From: Bacillota bacterium
GTDB lineage: Bacteria > Bacillota > Bacilli > Paenibacillales > NBRC-103111
DNA length: 64,000 nucleotides
Direction: 5' to 3'
Assembly (NCBI GenBank): GCA_023393235.1
Contig: JAEWMH010000167.1
Location: 1 to 64,000, forward strand
Shown: positions 1-9,336 of the stretch, one piece after another
Position numbering within the stretch: the first letter of the stretch is position 1
Layout: each line of letters begins with the position of its first letter
Made by a program: the position numbers and the translations under genes
The notes under the pieces: generated by a model
What the model was told of the DNA's origin: nothing
The model's database searches: none
What the model saw: the letters and a program-made list of their open reading frames with translations, nothing else

Positions 1-405
1 AAAGAGATGACATTGGAGCTGCAGCTGCCGGACACCCCCGTATATTGTATGGCGGATTCGCTGGAAACCAACCGTGCCATTAGCAATCTGCTCACCAATG
101 CCATCCGCCATAACCCTCCGGGCAGTCTACTGTCCGTGGGCCTGACAGAGGAACCCGACCGTATTGAGATCCATATCGCCGATAACGGACCTGCCATCCC
201 GGAGGCTATCGCCGGGAATCTGTTCGAGCCTTTTGTTTCCGGCAGCGATTCAAGAAGCGCCAGCAGCGGGATAGGACTGGGGCTTGCCATTGTGAAAAAG
301 GTGATGGAGCAGCATTCGGGTGAGGTTTTCTTATTGGATGCCCCCTCCCCTTATACCAAAAGGTTTGTCTTACGGTTTCCGAAAGATAAGGGCACAGAAA
401 GATAG
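1..405 (+). CDS. Sensor histidine kinase, C-terminal part (5' end outside window)
   Basis: This is the catalytic ATP-binding end of a membrane sensor kinase. The reading frame is already open at base 1, so the sensor, HAMP and phosphoacceptor-His parts lie upstream. The visible part carries the HATPase motifs in order: an N-box (NLLTNAIRHN), a G1 box (DNGPAIPE) and a G2 box (GIGLGLAIVKK). It ends 10 bases before the start of an FtsX-type permease gene, followed at once by its ATPase. Kinase plus FtsX exporter is the familiar arrangement of peptide-antibiotic sensing and detoxification modules of Firmicutes, so the kinase probably controls the exporter through a response regulator that would lie upstream. 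That role is inferred from context only. Confidence 0.9.
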   Translation, partial: KEMTLELQLPDTPVYCMADSLETNRAISNLLTNAIRHNPPGSLLSVGLTEEPDRIEIHIADNGPAIPEAIAGNLFEPFVSGSDSRSASSGIGLGLAIVKKVMEQHSGEVFLLDAPSPYTKRFVLRFPKDKGTER

Positions 406-415
406 AGGGATGGAT

Positions 416-2740
416 ATGTATCGGAGAATGATTCTGAACGATATGCGCCGAAGCAAGCTGACTACCGCGACGGTGACAGCATTTATCCTCATTTCCGCCA
501 TGCTGACCGCGTTGGCCGCTTCACTCTCCGCCAACCTGATGGGCGCTATCGACCATATGCTGCTTTCTGCAAAGTCGGTCCATTATATGCAAATGCACAC
601 AGGTGGCGTGGATATGGGACAGCTGCGGAGCTTCGCAGACTCCAACAGAACTGTAGAAGATGTTCAGGTGCTGGAGTTCCTCAACCTGGAAGGTGCAGAT
701 ATTGTCATCGGGGAGGATTCCCTTGCTGGAAGCATACAGGACAACGGCCTTTCCGTGCAGGGGGACAAATTTGACTTCCTGCTTGACCTGAACGGTGAGG
801 TTATCCATCCTGCCAACGGCGAAATGTATGTGCCACTCTACTATAAGGAAGAGGCCGCGTTGGGCGATCCGGTGGTTATCCATGGCGTTTCCTTTACCGT
901 TGCGGGGTATTTACGGGACTCGATCATGAATCCCGCATTGATTAGCTCCAAGCGGTTTCTGGTGAGCCCGGCGGATTTCGAGAAGGTCCGTGTCTTCGGA
1001 CAGGTCGAAAACCTGATTGAATTCCGGCTGGCCAAGGACGTATCCTTCCCGGCCTTCGAGGCGGCCTATCTGGAAGCAGGGCTTCCGGCCAACGGCCCGC
1101 CCCCGATCACGTACACGCAGGTGAAGATGATCAACGGCCTTACGGACGGCATCATGATTGCTGTGCTGGTTCTGATCGGCCTTCTGGTCATCATGGTGGC
1201 GTTCTTGTGTATCCGCTTTACGCTGCTGGCCAAAATCGAAGAGGATTACAAGGAAATCGGTGTTCTGAAGGCGATTGGCATACCGTTGCAGCAGATAAAA
1301 AAGCTCTACCTTGCAAAATACGGCGTTATTGCGGGGGCGGCGTGTGTACTGGGTTTCCTGGCCTCCCTCCCCCTCCAAACTCCCTTTATGCGGAACATCC
1401 GCCTGTACATCGGCGAAGGCGGCAGCCCGTTACCCGGTTTGTTTTGCGGACTTTTGGGAGCGGCAGTCATCTTCGGGATGATTTGGCTGTATGTGAACGG
1501 CGTGCTGCGGCGCTTCCGCAGGATATCCCCGGCACAGGCGGTCCGGTTCGGCGCACCTCAAGAGAAATCAAGGTCGGCCAGAGTCCTGCGGATGAGCCGG
1601 AACCAGCTTTTATCCCGGAATGTGTTCCTTGGCATCCAGGATGTCCTTGTCCGGAAAAAGCTCTATCTCACCATGCTGATGGTGCTGGTTATTTCCTCCT
1701 TCCTGATGATCGTCCCGCAGAATATCAGCAGCACCATCTCGAAGGAAAGCTTCATCACCTCCATGGGAATGGGAATATGCGATGTCAATATCGGGGTGAT
1801 GCGGACACAGGTGGAGGACGTTCCGGGGAAAGCGGCGGAAATTGCCGGTATGCTGGCGGCGGATCAGAATGTGGAGCGGTACGCTTTGTTCACCGGCCTG
1901 ATGCTAAACCGGAGGACAGATGACGGAAGGACAGAGCGGCTGCGGGTAACCGTGGGGGATTATGCCGCTTATCCCATCACCTATTCCAAAGGACATGCGC
2001 CTCAATCAGAATCGGAGTTGGACCTCTCCGTCCTCAATGCCAAGGATCTTGAGAAAACCATTGGGGATGAAGTGATTCTAATCGTGGACGGTGCTGAAAA
2101 ACACCTGACAGTATCCGGCATTTATTCGGATGTCACCAACGGGGGACGGACGGCACAGGCCACTTTTGACGCAAAGCATGAAGAGGTTTTGAGTACGGGC
2201 ATTGCGGTGACCTTCCGTGACCGGCAGAATGTGAAAGCAGCCATATCGCAGTACAGGAAGCAATTCCCCTTCGCCAAGGTTACCGGCATTGACGAAACCA
2301 TCAGGCAGATGCTTGGCCCTGTGCGGAATGCCATCCAAAAAGCCTCCGTCACCGCCATTGGAGCAACCGCCCTGCTGATCCTGCTGGTTACAATGCTGTT
2401 TATGAACATGCTGGTAGCGAAGGAGTGTCATCCCATCGCCATCCTGAAGGCAACGGGCTTCACCGGCATGGATATTCGCAGACAATATCTTACGCGGTCC
2501 ATCACTGTCCTGGTGCTGGGAGTTACCGTGGGCACCATACTGGCCAATACGCTGGGAGAGCTAGTGGGCACAGCGATTATCTCCTCCTTTGGCGCAGCAG
2601 CCTTCCATTTTGCGGTAAACTCCTGGTTTGTCTACCTGGTTTGCCCCCTGCTGATCGTTGCCTGCGTTGTCACCGCCACGATGGTAGGCGTTTCCGGCAT
2701 TCAGAACGTCAGAATTTCCCAACATCTCAAGGAGGCGTAA
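416..2740 (+). CDS. FtsX-family ABC transporter permease, two FtsX domains
   Basis: Membrane subunit of an ABC exporter, about 774 residues. It has one N-terminal membrane segment, a large extracytoplasmic domain (about residues 40-240), a first FtsX-like block of three membrane helices, a second extracytoplasmic domain, and a second FtsX block near the C-terminus with the typical AILKATGF motif after a helix; the first block has the matching GVLKAIGI motif. The frame is open from base 320 inside the kinase gene, but the ATG at 416 has a GAGGG site six bases upstream (an ATG at 410 is too close to it). The ATPase gene follows after four bases, so the two are surely co-transcribed. The substrate is not visible; export of or resistance to a peptide antibiotic is the usual job when such a pair follows a sensor kinase. 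Confidence 0.88.
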   Translation: MYRRMILNDMRRSKLTTATVTAFILISAMLTALAASLSANLMGAIDHMLLSAKSVHYMQMHTGGVDMGQLRSFADSNRTVEDVQVLEFLNLEGADIVIGEDSLAGSIQDNGLSVQGDKFDFLLDLNGEVIHPANGEMYVPLYYKEEAALGDPVVIHGVSFTVAGYLRDSIMNPALISSKRFLVSPADFEKVRVFGQVENLIEFRLAKDVSFPAFEAAYLEAGLPANGPPPITYTQVKMINGLTDGIMIAVLVLIGLLVIMVAFLCIRFTLLAKIEEDYKEIGVLKAIGIPLQQIKKLYLAKYGVIAGAACVLGFLASLPLQTPFMRNIRLYIGEGGSPLPGLFCGLLGAAVIFGMIWLYVNGVLRRFRRISPAQAVRFGAPQEKSRSARVLRMSRNQLLSRNVFLGIQDVLVRKKLYLTMLMVLVISSFLMIVPQNISSTISKESFITSMGMGICDVNIGVMRTQVEDVPGKAAEIAGMLAADQNVERYALFTGLMLNRRTDDGRTERLRVTVGDYAAYPITYSKGHAPQSESELDLSVLNAKDLEKTIGDEVILIVDGAEKHLTVSGIYSDVTNGGRTAQATFDAKHEEVLSTGIAVTFRDRQNVKAAISQYRKQFPFAKVTGIDETIRQMLGPVRNAIQKASVTAIGATALLILLVTMLFMNMLVAKECHPIAILKATGFTGMDIRRQYLTRSITVLVLGVTVGTILANTLGELVGTAIISSFGAAAFHFAVNSWFVYLVCPLLIVACVVTATMVGVSGIQNVRISQHLKEA

Positions 2741-2744
2741 GCAG

Positions 2745-3503
2745 ATGAATACCATCCTTTCAGGCAAAAATGTCGTGAAGACCTTTGGCAAGGGGAACGA
2801 GCTGGTCAATGCGCTCAATGGAGTAAATGTGGACATTGCCAAGGGAGAGTTTGTTGCCGTGATGGGGCCTTCCGGGTCGGGCAAATCCACCCTGCTTTTC
2901 GCGCTCAGCGGCATGGATGGAATTACGGGTGGGTCGGTGAAGCTGGGGGATATCGAGCTGTCGAAGCTTCATGAAAAAGCGCTTGCCAATGTGCGCCGAA
3001 CCCAAATGGGGTTTATCTTCCAGCAGCCCACTATGCTGAGGAACTTGAATATTCTGGACAATATTATCCTGCCCGCGGCAAGTAAGGGTAAGAAGGATCG
3101 GGAGAAGCTCACCCAAAAGGCAGCCGCTCTGATGAAGCAAACCGGGATTGCCGGACTTGAAAACAGAGATACCACCGAGGTTTCGGGCGGCCAGCTCCAG
3201 CGGGCCGGCATTTGCCGCGCCCTGATGAATGCCCCGGAAATCCTTTTCGCAGATGAACCTACCGGTGCACTCAACTCCAAATCGGCGGAGGACATTATGA
3301 GCTTGCTGGTGGGAATCAACCAAGAAGGCACCGCTATCTTGCTGGTGACCCATGACCCGAAGATCGCAGCCAGGGCCGACCGAGTTTTGTTTACCAAGGA
3401 CGGAAGCATCGTCTCCGAGCTGCCGCTGGGTAAGTTCAATCCCCGGGATATAGAGGCCCGGGGTGAACAGGTACTCGCCGGTATGGCGGCAGTGGGGATT
3501 TAA
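2745..3503 (+). CDS. ABC transporter ATP-binding protein (FtsX partner)
   Basis: ATPase of the exporter encoded just upstream, 252 residues. Walker A (GPSGSGKST, about residues 41-49), Q-loop (IFQQPTML), signature (VSGGQLQRAG) and Walker B with the following Glu (ILFADEPTG) are all intact, as is the H-loop (LLVTHDPK). The spacing pattern is that of the MacB/LolD/BceA class. The AAGGAGG ribosome site overlaps the stop of the permease gene, so translation is probably coupled. The last 30 residues after the H-loop are a short class-typical tail. Specificity lies with the permease and cannot be read here. Confidence 0.93.
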   Translation: MNTILSGKNVVKTFGKGNELVNALNGVNVDIAKGEFVAVMGPSGSGKSTLLFALSGMDGITGGSVKLGDIELSKLHEKALANVRRTQMGFIFQQPTMLRNLNILDNIILPAASKGKKDREKLTQKAAALMKQTGIAGLENRDTTEVSGGQLQRAGICRALMNAPEILFADEPTGALNSKSAEDIMSLLVGINQEGTAILLVTHDPKIAARADRVLFTKDGSIVSELPLGKFNPRDIEARGEQVLAGMAAVGI

Positions 3504-3504
3504 G

Positions 3505-3720
3505 TTATTTAACCCCTCCCTGCACCGGGGGGAGCTCCTGATATTCCTTCCGTGCTTTGACCACGTCGATGATCGTATTCGCCAACCCGATCATCGCCTC
3601 CCCATCGCGGCTCTTATCGCACTCGCTCCATTAATACCGGTAGCCGCTATGGATCCGTTTCTTCTTTGCCCAGGCTGTTGTAGGAGTAGGTCTCGATAAG
3701 AGAGTCACCATATCGAACAA
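3505..3720 (-). pseudogene. Degenerate coding remnant, family not recognised
   Basis: Translating the minus strand between the ATPase gene and the next terminator gives a protein-like tail of about 40 residues ending GVK-stop at 3505, preceded by an in-frame TAA. A second protein-like stretch (containing LIETYSYNSLGKEE) lies further upstream in another frame. The pattern suggests the last part of a decayed gene with at least one frameshift and one stop. I do not recognise the family. The plus strand of the same 418-base gap shows nothing supportable. Confidence 0.3.
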
Positions 3721-3811
3721 GTCCGCTTCACACAGGGGAAACCCTCCATTATTCGTGCAATGCCTTTCCGTTATTTGACGTTGAAGAAAAGGAAAATGCG
3801 TGAAAAAAATT

Positions 3812-3846
3812 CAACAAAAAAAGGCTCTTCACATAGAGAGCCTTTT
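3812..3846 (-). terminator. Rho-independent terminator of the c-di-GMP gene
   Basis: A perfect 10-bp stem (AAAAGGCTCT with AGAGCCTTTT, loop of eight) is followed on the minus strand by a run of seven T. It lies about 75 bases beyond the stop of the PAS/GGDEF/HD-GYP gene. Confidence 0.85.
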
Positions 3847-3922
3847 CGGTATTCCTATCGAGTCTAGATTATAGCTTGCTTTTATGTTAGCTTTTCTTTT
3901 TCCCTCTTCAAGAAATCTCTTA

Positions 3923-6487
3923 TTACTTAAGAATTCCCTTGCGCACGGTTTCGGCAAAAGCCTCCACTACCTCCCGGTCAAACTCGGTACCGGCGTTACG
4001 GCACAACTCGTTCAACGCGTCCTCTGGCGACAAGCGGATTTGATTGCCCCGCGGGGAGGTCATGGAATCGTAAGCGTCGGCAACAGCCAGGATCCTGGAT
4101 GGCAAGGGAATGGCCTCACCGGACAACCCTTTCGGAAACCCTTTGCCATCCATACGTTCGTGGTGGCACAGGATGATCGGTGCCAATGAGGCGTATTCGC
4201 TGGCCGACTTCAGAATCCGGTAGCCCCGTTCCGGATGCCGTCTGAATTCCATCCATTCCTCCTCGGTGAGTGGCTCTTCCTGAAACAACACCCTGTCGCT
4301 TAGACAAATTTTGCCAATATCATGAACCAAAGCGGCTGCTGCCGTTTCTTGCACCCGCTCCTCGCTCAGTCCCATTGACACTGCTATGGTACGGCTGATC
4401 TCACTGACCTGCCGATTATGAGCTTCCTCCGCCGGACTTTTGGCGTATAAGTTGCGGAGAATTCGCCTGACCGTCTCGTTGTGCACCTGGTTGCTGTCAC
4501 GAAGCTTACGGGTGTACATGGCATTTTCTGCTTCGAGGAACACGTCTGTCATCTTCTGCTCGGCTGAATCCTTGGTTGCGGATCCGAACGAAACGGAAAA
4601 AATCATAAATTCGTTCTGCTTCTCTGCAAGTGTCTGCTCCAAATGGCAGATGATCCGCTCTACCTGATCCCGGTCCGTGCGGGGAAGCAGGATCACGAAT
4701 TCATCTCCTCCAACCCGTGCTATAACATCATCTGCCCGGCAAGCCCCCTGCAATAATGAGGCAATGCGGATCAGCATCTGGTCACCGGTCATATGACCAA
4801 AAGCATCATTCGTCAGCTTCAGACCGTTGACATCCGCCAGAATGAAGGAAACGGGAAGATGCTGCTCCGTATCCAGCCGCTGAAGCTCCAGTTCATAGAA
4901 TCTGCGGTTGTGGAGACCCGTCAGTTGATCATGGTAGCTGAGATACAAAATTTCCCGCTCCGCCCGTTTACGCTCTTCAATATTGCGGGTTACACCGACA
5001 ATCTCAATTTCACCCGCTGCATTGTAACGGTACTTGGAGGATGTCTCCACCCAGATAGGGTGGCCGTCCCGGTGGAGGTTTTGGATCTCGGCAATGTATG
5101 GCTCATCCATGCTGGTCCCGCTCTGAAGAGCCTGAAACCGCTGGGGAAACCGCTGTTTGATTTGCTCCAGGGATTCCCGGGCCACCAGAATGTCCAGATT
5201 TGCTTGCATAGCCTCCTCAGGCCGGTAACCAAACAAGGAATAGACAGACGGACTAATGTAAGTGAAGACTCCTTGGGTATAATTAAATACCCAGATGACA
5301 TCCGAGGCAAAATCAGTGATCAACCGGTATTTCTCCTCACTCGCCTTCAAAGCCAGCTCCGCTTTTTTTTGTTCGGTGATATCGATTACAAAATACTGTA
5401 TCGCCGGCATTCGATTCCACAAAATCCGTACCCCGTTCATCTCCACCCAAGCTATTTCCCCCGTTTTCTTCACGATCCGGTATTGCTGCTTGCTCTTATT
5501 CATTTTGTCGGCCAGCCTTTTCTGGTAATTATGGGCCACGAAGCTCCGATCCTCCGGACAAGCCAGCTCGCCGAACGGCATAAGAAGCAATTCCTTTTCA
5601 TTAAAGCCTGTAAGGGTTTGCGTCATGGAATTGCAAATTTGGATCCGGTTATCCTGTACCACCAGGATGCTTTCCACAGCATGCTCGAAGATCAGACGGA
5701 ATTTCTCCTCGCTTTCCCGTAACCTCTCTTCCATTCCTTTTCGCTCCGTAATATCATGGTGGGTGGAGAGGGTGCAGGGTTCGCCCTGGTAATCTATTAT
5801 CATGGCGCTGCCCATCGCCCACAGCTCCTTGCCCAGCATGGTTTGGAGGTGCATTTCCCAATCCTTGATCAGACCGTACTTTTGGACAGCCTCAACGAAA
5901 CGAAGCCGATCCTCCGGGTGAAGCCATATGGGCAGGGTTGTCTGGTTAGTAAGATCGGCTTCCTCCAATTCGAAAAGCTTAAAGCCTAACGGGTTTGCGT
6001 AACGGATGGTTCCATCCAGTGCAACGATACTGAGTGAAAAGGGGAGATTATCGATGATCCGGTGGAATTGCAGCTCATTCTCCTGCAAAAGCCGCATAAG
6101 CCGGGCATGCTCCTCCACCTGCTTCCGTTCCTTGGTCACATCCAGAAAATGGACCACAAAGCAGTACTTCTCCGGTGAATAGACCTGGATGCGGTACCAC
6201 CGTCCCAGGGCCTCCATATATTCCTCAAATTCGGCAGTCCCCCCCTCCAGAGAAATCGCACCATAAGCCGCGATATAATCGAAGACTTCTTCGTTAATGT
6301 TCGGAAGCACCTCGGTCACCCGTTTACCAATGACCGCAGACGTCAATCCGGTTATTTCCTCAAACGCCGGATTAATCCGCAAAAACTCATAATCGCATGG
6401 CTTCCCTGCCTCATCGAGAATGATCCGGTGGTAAGCAAAGGCCATAGGTGAATGATCAATCATCGATTCATACGGCAAAGTCTCCAT
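3923..6487 (-). CDS. PAS-GGDEF-HD-GYP protein (c-di-GMP synthesis and breakdown)
   Basis: Cytoplasmic signalling protein of 854 residues. It contains four PAS-type sensor domains in tandem over about residues 1-530, then a GGDEF cyclase domain (intact GGDEF at about 594-598, preceded at the correct five-residue distance by an RADD I-site for product inhibition), then an HD-GYP phosphodiesterase domain (HDIGK at about 722, HHERMDGKGFP at about 775-785). The third HD-GYP signature residue is Phe, not Tyr (GFP). Both enzymatic halves look complete. No membrane segment is seen, so the signal is internal, probably a PAS ligand such as heme, flavin or a small molecule. The frame is open to 6553, but the ATG at 6487 has an AAGAGGG site six bases away while the earlier ATG has none. 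It is a single-gene unit with its own terminator. Confidence 0.9.
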   Translation of the reverse strand: METLPYESMIDHSPMAFAYHRIILDEAGKPCDYEFLRINPAFEEITGLTSAVIGKRVTEVLPNINEEVFDYIAAYGAISLEGGTAEFEEYMEALGRWYRIQVYSPEKYCFVVHFLDVTKERKQVEEHARLMRLLQENELQFHRIIDNLPFSLSIVALDGTIRYANPLGFKLFELEEADLTNQTTLPIWLHPEDRLRFVEAVQKYGLIKDWEMHLQTMLGKELWAMGSAMIIDYQGEPCTLSTHHDITERKGMEERLRESEEKFRLIFEHAVESILVVQDNRIQICNSMTQTLTGFNEKELLLMPFGELACPEDRSFVAHNYQKRLADKMNKSKQQYRIVKKTGEIAWVEMNGVRILWNRMPAIQYFVIDITEQKKAELALKASEEKYRLITDFASDVIWVFNYTQGVFTYISPSVYSLFGYRPEEAMQANLDILVARESLEQIKQRFPQRFQALQSGTSMDEPYIAEIQNLHRDGHPIWVETSSKYRYNAAGEIEIVGVTRNIEERKRAEREILYLSYHDQLTGLHNRRFYELELQRLDTEQHLPVSFILADVNGLKLTNDAFGHMTGDQMLIRIASLLQGACRADDVIARVGGDEFVILLPRTDRDQVERIICHLEQTLAEKQNEFMIFSVSFGSATKDSAEQKMTDVFLEAENAMYTRKLRDSNQVHNETVRRILRNLYAKSPAEEAHNRQVSEISRTIAVSMGLSEERVQETAAAALVHDIGKICLSDRVLFQEEPLTEEEWMEFRRHPERGYRILKSASEYASLAPIILCHHERMDGKGFPKGLSGEAIPLPSRILAVADAYDSMTSPRGNQIRLSPEDALNELCRNAGTEFDREVVEAFAETVRKGILK

Positions 6488-6682
6488 ACAATCCCTCTTT
6501 CTGTTCCGTTCAATGGTATTAGAACCGCGCCCCCTGTTGGAAAACGGATTCATTTTACAACCATTATGTCATGCCCGTACGTTTTTTGAAAATAGAAAAA
6601 TTCGATTTCCATATATCCCATCCCAAAATTCCCATCCGTCATAACAATGCTTTGATTTACCCTAAAACGGCAAGACCAGAAA

Positions 6683-6727
6683 TAAAAAAGGCTGCTCAAC
6701 CGGATATGTTACCGGTACGGGGCAGCC
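6683..6727 (-). terminator. Terminator of the chemoreceptor gene
   Basis: On the minus strand GGCTGC pairs with GCAGCC, with an inner ACCGG/CCGGT stem, followed by a run of six T. It lies about 70 bases beyond the chemoreceptor stop. Confidence 0.8.
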
Positions 6728-6794
6728 CATTAATAGTTCATCGCCGATCACTGTAATTTGGACGGTATCGCTTCGTGATATACGCCTGACCCTG

Positions 6795-8126
6795 CTAAAC
6801 CGTAAAGCTGTCTATAGCCTCCCTTAAATGATTAGAAAGCGAGCTTTGATTTTCCATGTTGTGGGCCGTCTCTTGCAGAACCTGATCAATATGCTCTATG
6901 CTTGCTTTTACCTCTTGAATATAACCGGCATTTTGAGATGAGCTTGCCAACACGGAATCAATAACCGCTTCAATTTGGGTTACAGATGCTTTCATCTGAT
7001 CTGCGGCACTGCTGACTTCCTCCGATATCGTATGTATCTTCAAGGCATCTTCTTGATATTTCTTACCGGCTTGGATTAGTAATTCATAATCTGCCTTGAC
7101 GTCCTCATTTATATAATCCAGCATATCCTGTGATCCTGCTGCCAGGTTGGCGAACGCATCGCGGACTTGTGTAAGGATGCCGTCCACATGCGCGATTGCT
7201 TCTGCTGTGCGGTTTGCCAATACTCTTACCTCTGCCGCAACCACCTCGAAGCCCTTGCCGTACTCCCCTGCCCTCGCTGCCTCAATGGAGGCATTTAATG
7301 CAAGAAGCCCTGTTTGTGAGGAAATATCTTTTATATTATCTGAGATTGCATTAATCTCCTCGACAATTTCACCTGCCTGAATAGCTTGCTTCAGCTTGGT
7401 TTGTTTTTCGCTATATGTTTCGTTGGCCCTTGCTAAAGAGACGTTTACCTCCTGCTCCATTTGCATCGCTCTGGCCTTCATAGAAACGGATGTCAGAAGA
7501 GAAACCTCTACCTTCTGCAGTAAATCTTCGTTTGTACGATTAATATCAGCGAGGGATACTTCCGCCATCTGTGCAGATTGCGTTAATTTTTCCGCGTCCT
7601 CGGCAAGAATGGTTGAAGTAGAATGAATGAGATGAATATTAGCCACGGAGTTCCGGCTTGCTTCAAGTGTAGAAAAGCTCAATTTATGTAATTGGTCAGA
7701 GGTGTCATCAATCTTAACAATCAGTTTTCTTATATTACCCGAGCTTTTATCAAGGGCTTCGCCCAGGCGGCTGATATCATCACGACCCTCAAGCTGGAGT
7801 GTGCCGGCTAAATCCCCTTCGCCCAGCCTATCGGTGTGAAGCAGAACTTTATTTAATCTTTTTAGTATCAATCGATCATAAAGCAGCGCAATAATTAAAA
7901 CAGAGATCAGAGTACTTAAACCTGATGAGACGTAAAACCCGACATTCCCATCCAGGTAAGTTGTGCTAATCCCTACTTCCCCGAACGCCTCCCTGCTTTT
8001 AGTCAACACCAGATTCACAATTTGTCCAATGTTGGTGCTAAGAATCTGGACGAGCATAACCGGAATAATAAACTTGAACTTCATGGAATGGATGGTCCTT
8101 TGTTTGATCTCTTCCGTTATTTTCAT
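6795..8126 (-). CDS. Methyl-accepting chemotaxis protein
   Basis: Chemoreceptor of 443 residues that would signal to CheA/CheW. Two membrane helices (about residues 18-40 and 66-88) enclose an external segment of only some 25 residues, too short for a normal ligand domain, so sensing may occur within the membrane or inside the cell. A HAMP-like linker follows (about 89-140), then the signalling domain with the conserved hairpin tip (EEINAISDNIKDISSQ... LLALNASIEAARAGEYGKGF). AAGGAG lies five bases before the ATG. It stands alone, away from flagellar or che genes. A near-perfect palindrome lies 155 bases upstream and shares 20 bases with the region upstream of the MMPL exporter. Confidence 0.93.
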   Translation of the reverse strand: MKITEEIKQRTIHSMKFKFIIPVMLVQILSTNIGQIVNLVLTKSREAFGEVGISTTYLDGNVGFYVSSGLSTLISVLIIALLYDRLILKRLNKVLLHTDRLGEGDLAGTLQLEGRDDISRLGEALDKSSGNIRKLIVKIDDTSDQLHKLSFSTLEASRNSVANIHLIHSTSTILAEDAEKLTQSAQMAEVSLADINRTNEDLLQKVEVSLLTSVSMKARAMQMEQEVNVSLARANETYSEKQTKLKQAIQAGEIVEEINAISDNIKDISSQTGLLALNASIEAARAGEYGKGFEVVAAEVRVLANRTAEAIAHVDGILTQVRDAFANLAAGSQDMLDYINEDVKADYELLIQAGKKYQEDALKIHTISEEVSSAADQMKASVTQIEAVIDSVLASSSQNAGYIQEVKASIEHIDQVLQETAHNMENQSSLSNHLREAIDSFTV

Positions 8127-8280
8127 TGGGTCTCCTTCATGATTGGCTGCCTTTTATTGTTCAATATCATCGATGCTGTACCTTGCCAATACCAATAAGC
8201 CAGTTCACCTCGTCTATAATGGTCTCTTCATTCGTATTCATTGTCATTATCATAGCGGGATTATCGAAAACGGATAACGT

Positions 8281-8306
8281 CCAAAAGGGCATGCCCTTTT
8301 GGGCAA
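8281..8306. repeat. Palindromic upstream element, copy 1 of a 20-bp motif
   Basis: The sequence CCAAAAGGGCA/TGCCCTTTTGG is a perfect 22-bp palindrome. Its right part (GGGCATGCCC through GGGCAA, 8287-8306) occurs again base for base at 11897-11916. It sits between the divergent chemoreceptor and membrane-protein genes. The rest of this gap shows nothing else I can support. Confidence 0.6.
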
Positions 8307-8417
8307 TTTGGGCTCTTGAAAATTGAGCAAGTAAATTTGATTTCCCTTTGCTATAATAAACAAGGAAATCAGGGAACCATCCGCATCTCAGTCATTTAAG
8401 ACATTAGGGAGTACGCT

Positions 8418-9116
8418 ATGACACAACAAAAAACAGGCATCAAACCTATCTTTATCACCCGCTATCTGAAGGATAAGAGTTTTCGAGTAAGGTTATCTCT
8501 CTATGCAGGAACATGCATCAATCTTGCGTCATGCATATTTCACCTTCTGGCAAGCTTGTTTTATTCATCCATTTGGTTTGGGGCGGTTGCCGTTTATTAT
8601 ATTATTCTCACAGTTATTCGGTTTCTTCTTATTCGAAGCGTGCGGTTCGTCTCCCTTATGGAAATCAAAGATGAGAAGTATGTGCACGAAATTAGGCGAT
8701 ACCGTAATACGGGATTTTTGCTCTTTGGATTGAATTTGGCTATGATAAGTGTGATCGTCCAAATCATTTGGCAAAACAAGGGGTATCACTATCCGGGATT
8801 AGTGATATACGCATCTGCCGTGTATGCGTTTTACAGCTTAACCCTTGCCATTATTAATATGGTGAAATACCGCAAAATGGATGAGCCTATTTTCTCCGCT
8901 GCCAAAATGCTTAGCTTTTCGGCAGCATTAATGTCTATTCTGACCCTGCAAACCGCAATGATTTCCCGGTTCGGAGAAGATGATTCCTTCCGGCAATTCA
9001 TGAATATCACTACAGGCACGATAGTCAGTGCACTTGTGTTCATAATGGCCGCTTACATGATTATTCGTGCCAATCGGGCATTGAAAAATCATTACGCTAT
9101 AGTGGACAATCAGTAG
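8418..9116 (+). CDS. Polytopic membrane protein, function unknown
   Basis: A 232-residue integral membrane protein with about six hydrophobic helices in three pairs separated by short basic loops (for example LIRSVRFVSLMEIKDEKYV after the second helix). It has no ATPase, protease or transporter motif I recognise. The start has a TAGGGAG site eight bases upstream, and a strong hairpin terminator follows within 12 bases of the stop, so it is a complete single-gene unit. It is divergent from the chemoreceptor, with the 8281 palindrome between them. I cannot assign a function. Confidence 0.75.
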   Translation: MTQQKTGIKPIFITRYLKDKSFRVRLSLYAGTCINLASCIFHLLASLFYSSIWFGAVAVYYIILTVIRFLLIRSVRFVSLMEIKDEKYVHEIRRYRNTGFLLFGLNLAMISVIVQIIWQNKGYHYPGLVIYASAVYAFYSLTLAIINMVKYRKMDEPIFSAAKMLSFSAALMSILTLQTAMISRFGEDDSFRQFMNITTGTIVSALVFIMAAYMIIRANRALKNHYAIVDNQ

Positions 9117-9124
9117 ACTGCTTG

Positions 9125-9165
9125 AAAAAAAGGCGCATTCCGGTGATGGAATGCGCCTTTTTCTA
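9125..9165 (+). terminator. Bidirectional terminator
   Basis: A 13-bp perfect stem (AAAGGCGCATTCC with its complement, loop of six) is flanked by A-rich sequence on the left and T-rich on the right. It can end the plus-strand membrane gene and the convergent minus-strand small genes. Confidence 0.9.
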
Positions 9166-9336
9166 TTTTTTCATATGCAATGTATTTGCTGATTTTTTTA
9201 TTTTTTGGAGTTTTGCATAGCCCAGCATTCCCCCAAAAAGAATGAGCACAACTATACCACCAACTATCGTTAGCAGGACCGAAATTATTTTCTTCCAAAT
9301 GTTCTCTAAAAGTGTTGTTTTTCCACCTACTCTCAT
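9163..9336 (-). CDS. Small single-pass membrane protein, unknown
   Basis: A 57-residue protein with one hydrophobic helix (about residues 18-40, SVLLTIVGGIVVLILFGG) and a basic tail. The chosen ATG at 9336 overlaps the stop of the upstream small gene as ATGA, which argues for translational coupling; a TTG five codons earlier has no ribosome site. It ends at the shared terminator. I recognise no family. Confidence 0.55.
   Translation of the reverse strand: MRVGGKTTLLENIWKKIISVLLTIVGGIVVLILFGGMLGYAKLQKIKKSANTLHMKK

Noticed and set aside
6571..6756. Small plus-strand gene of 61 codons
   Set aside because: It overlaps a clear minus-strand terminator and lacks a ribosome site.
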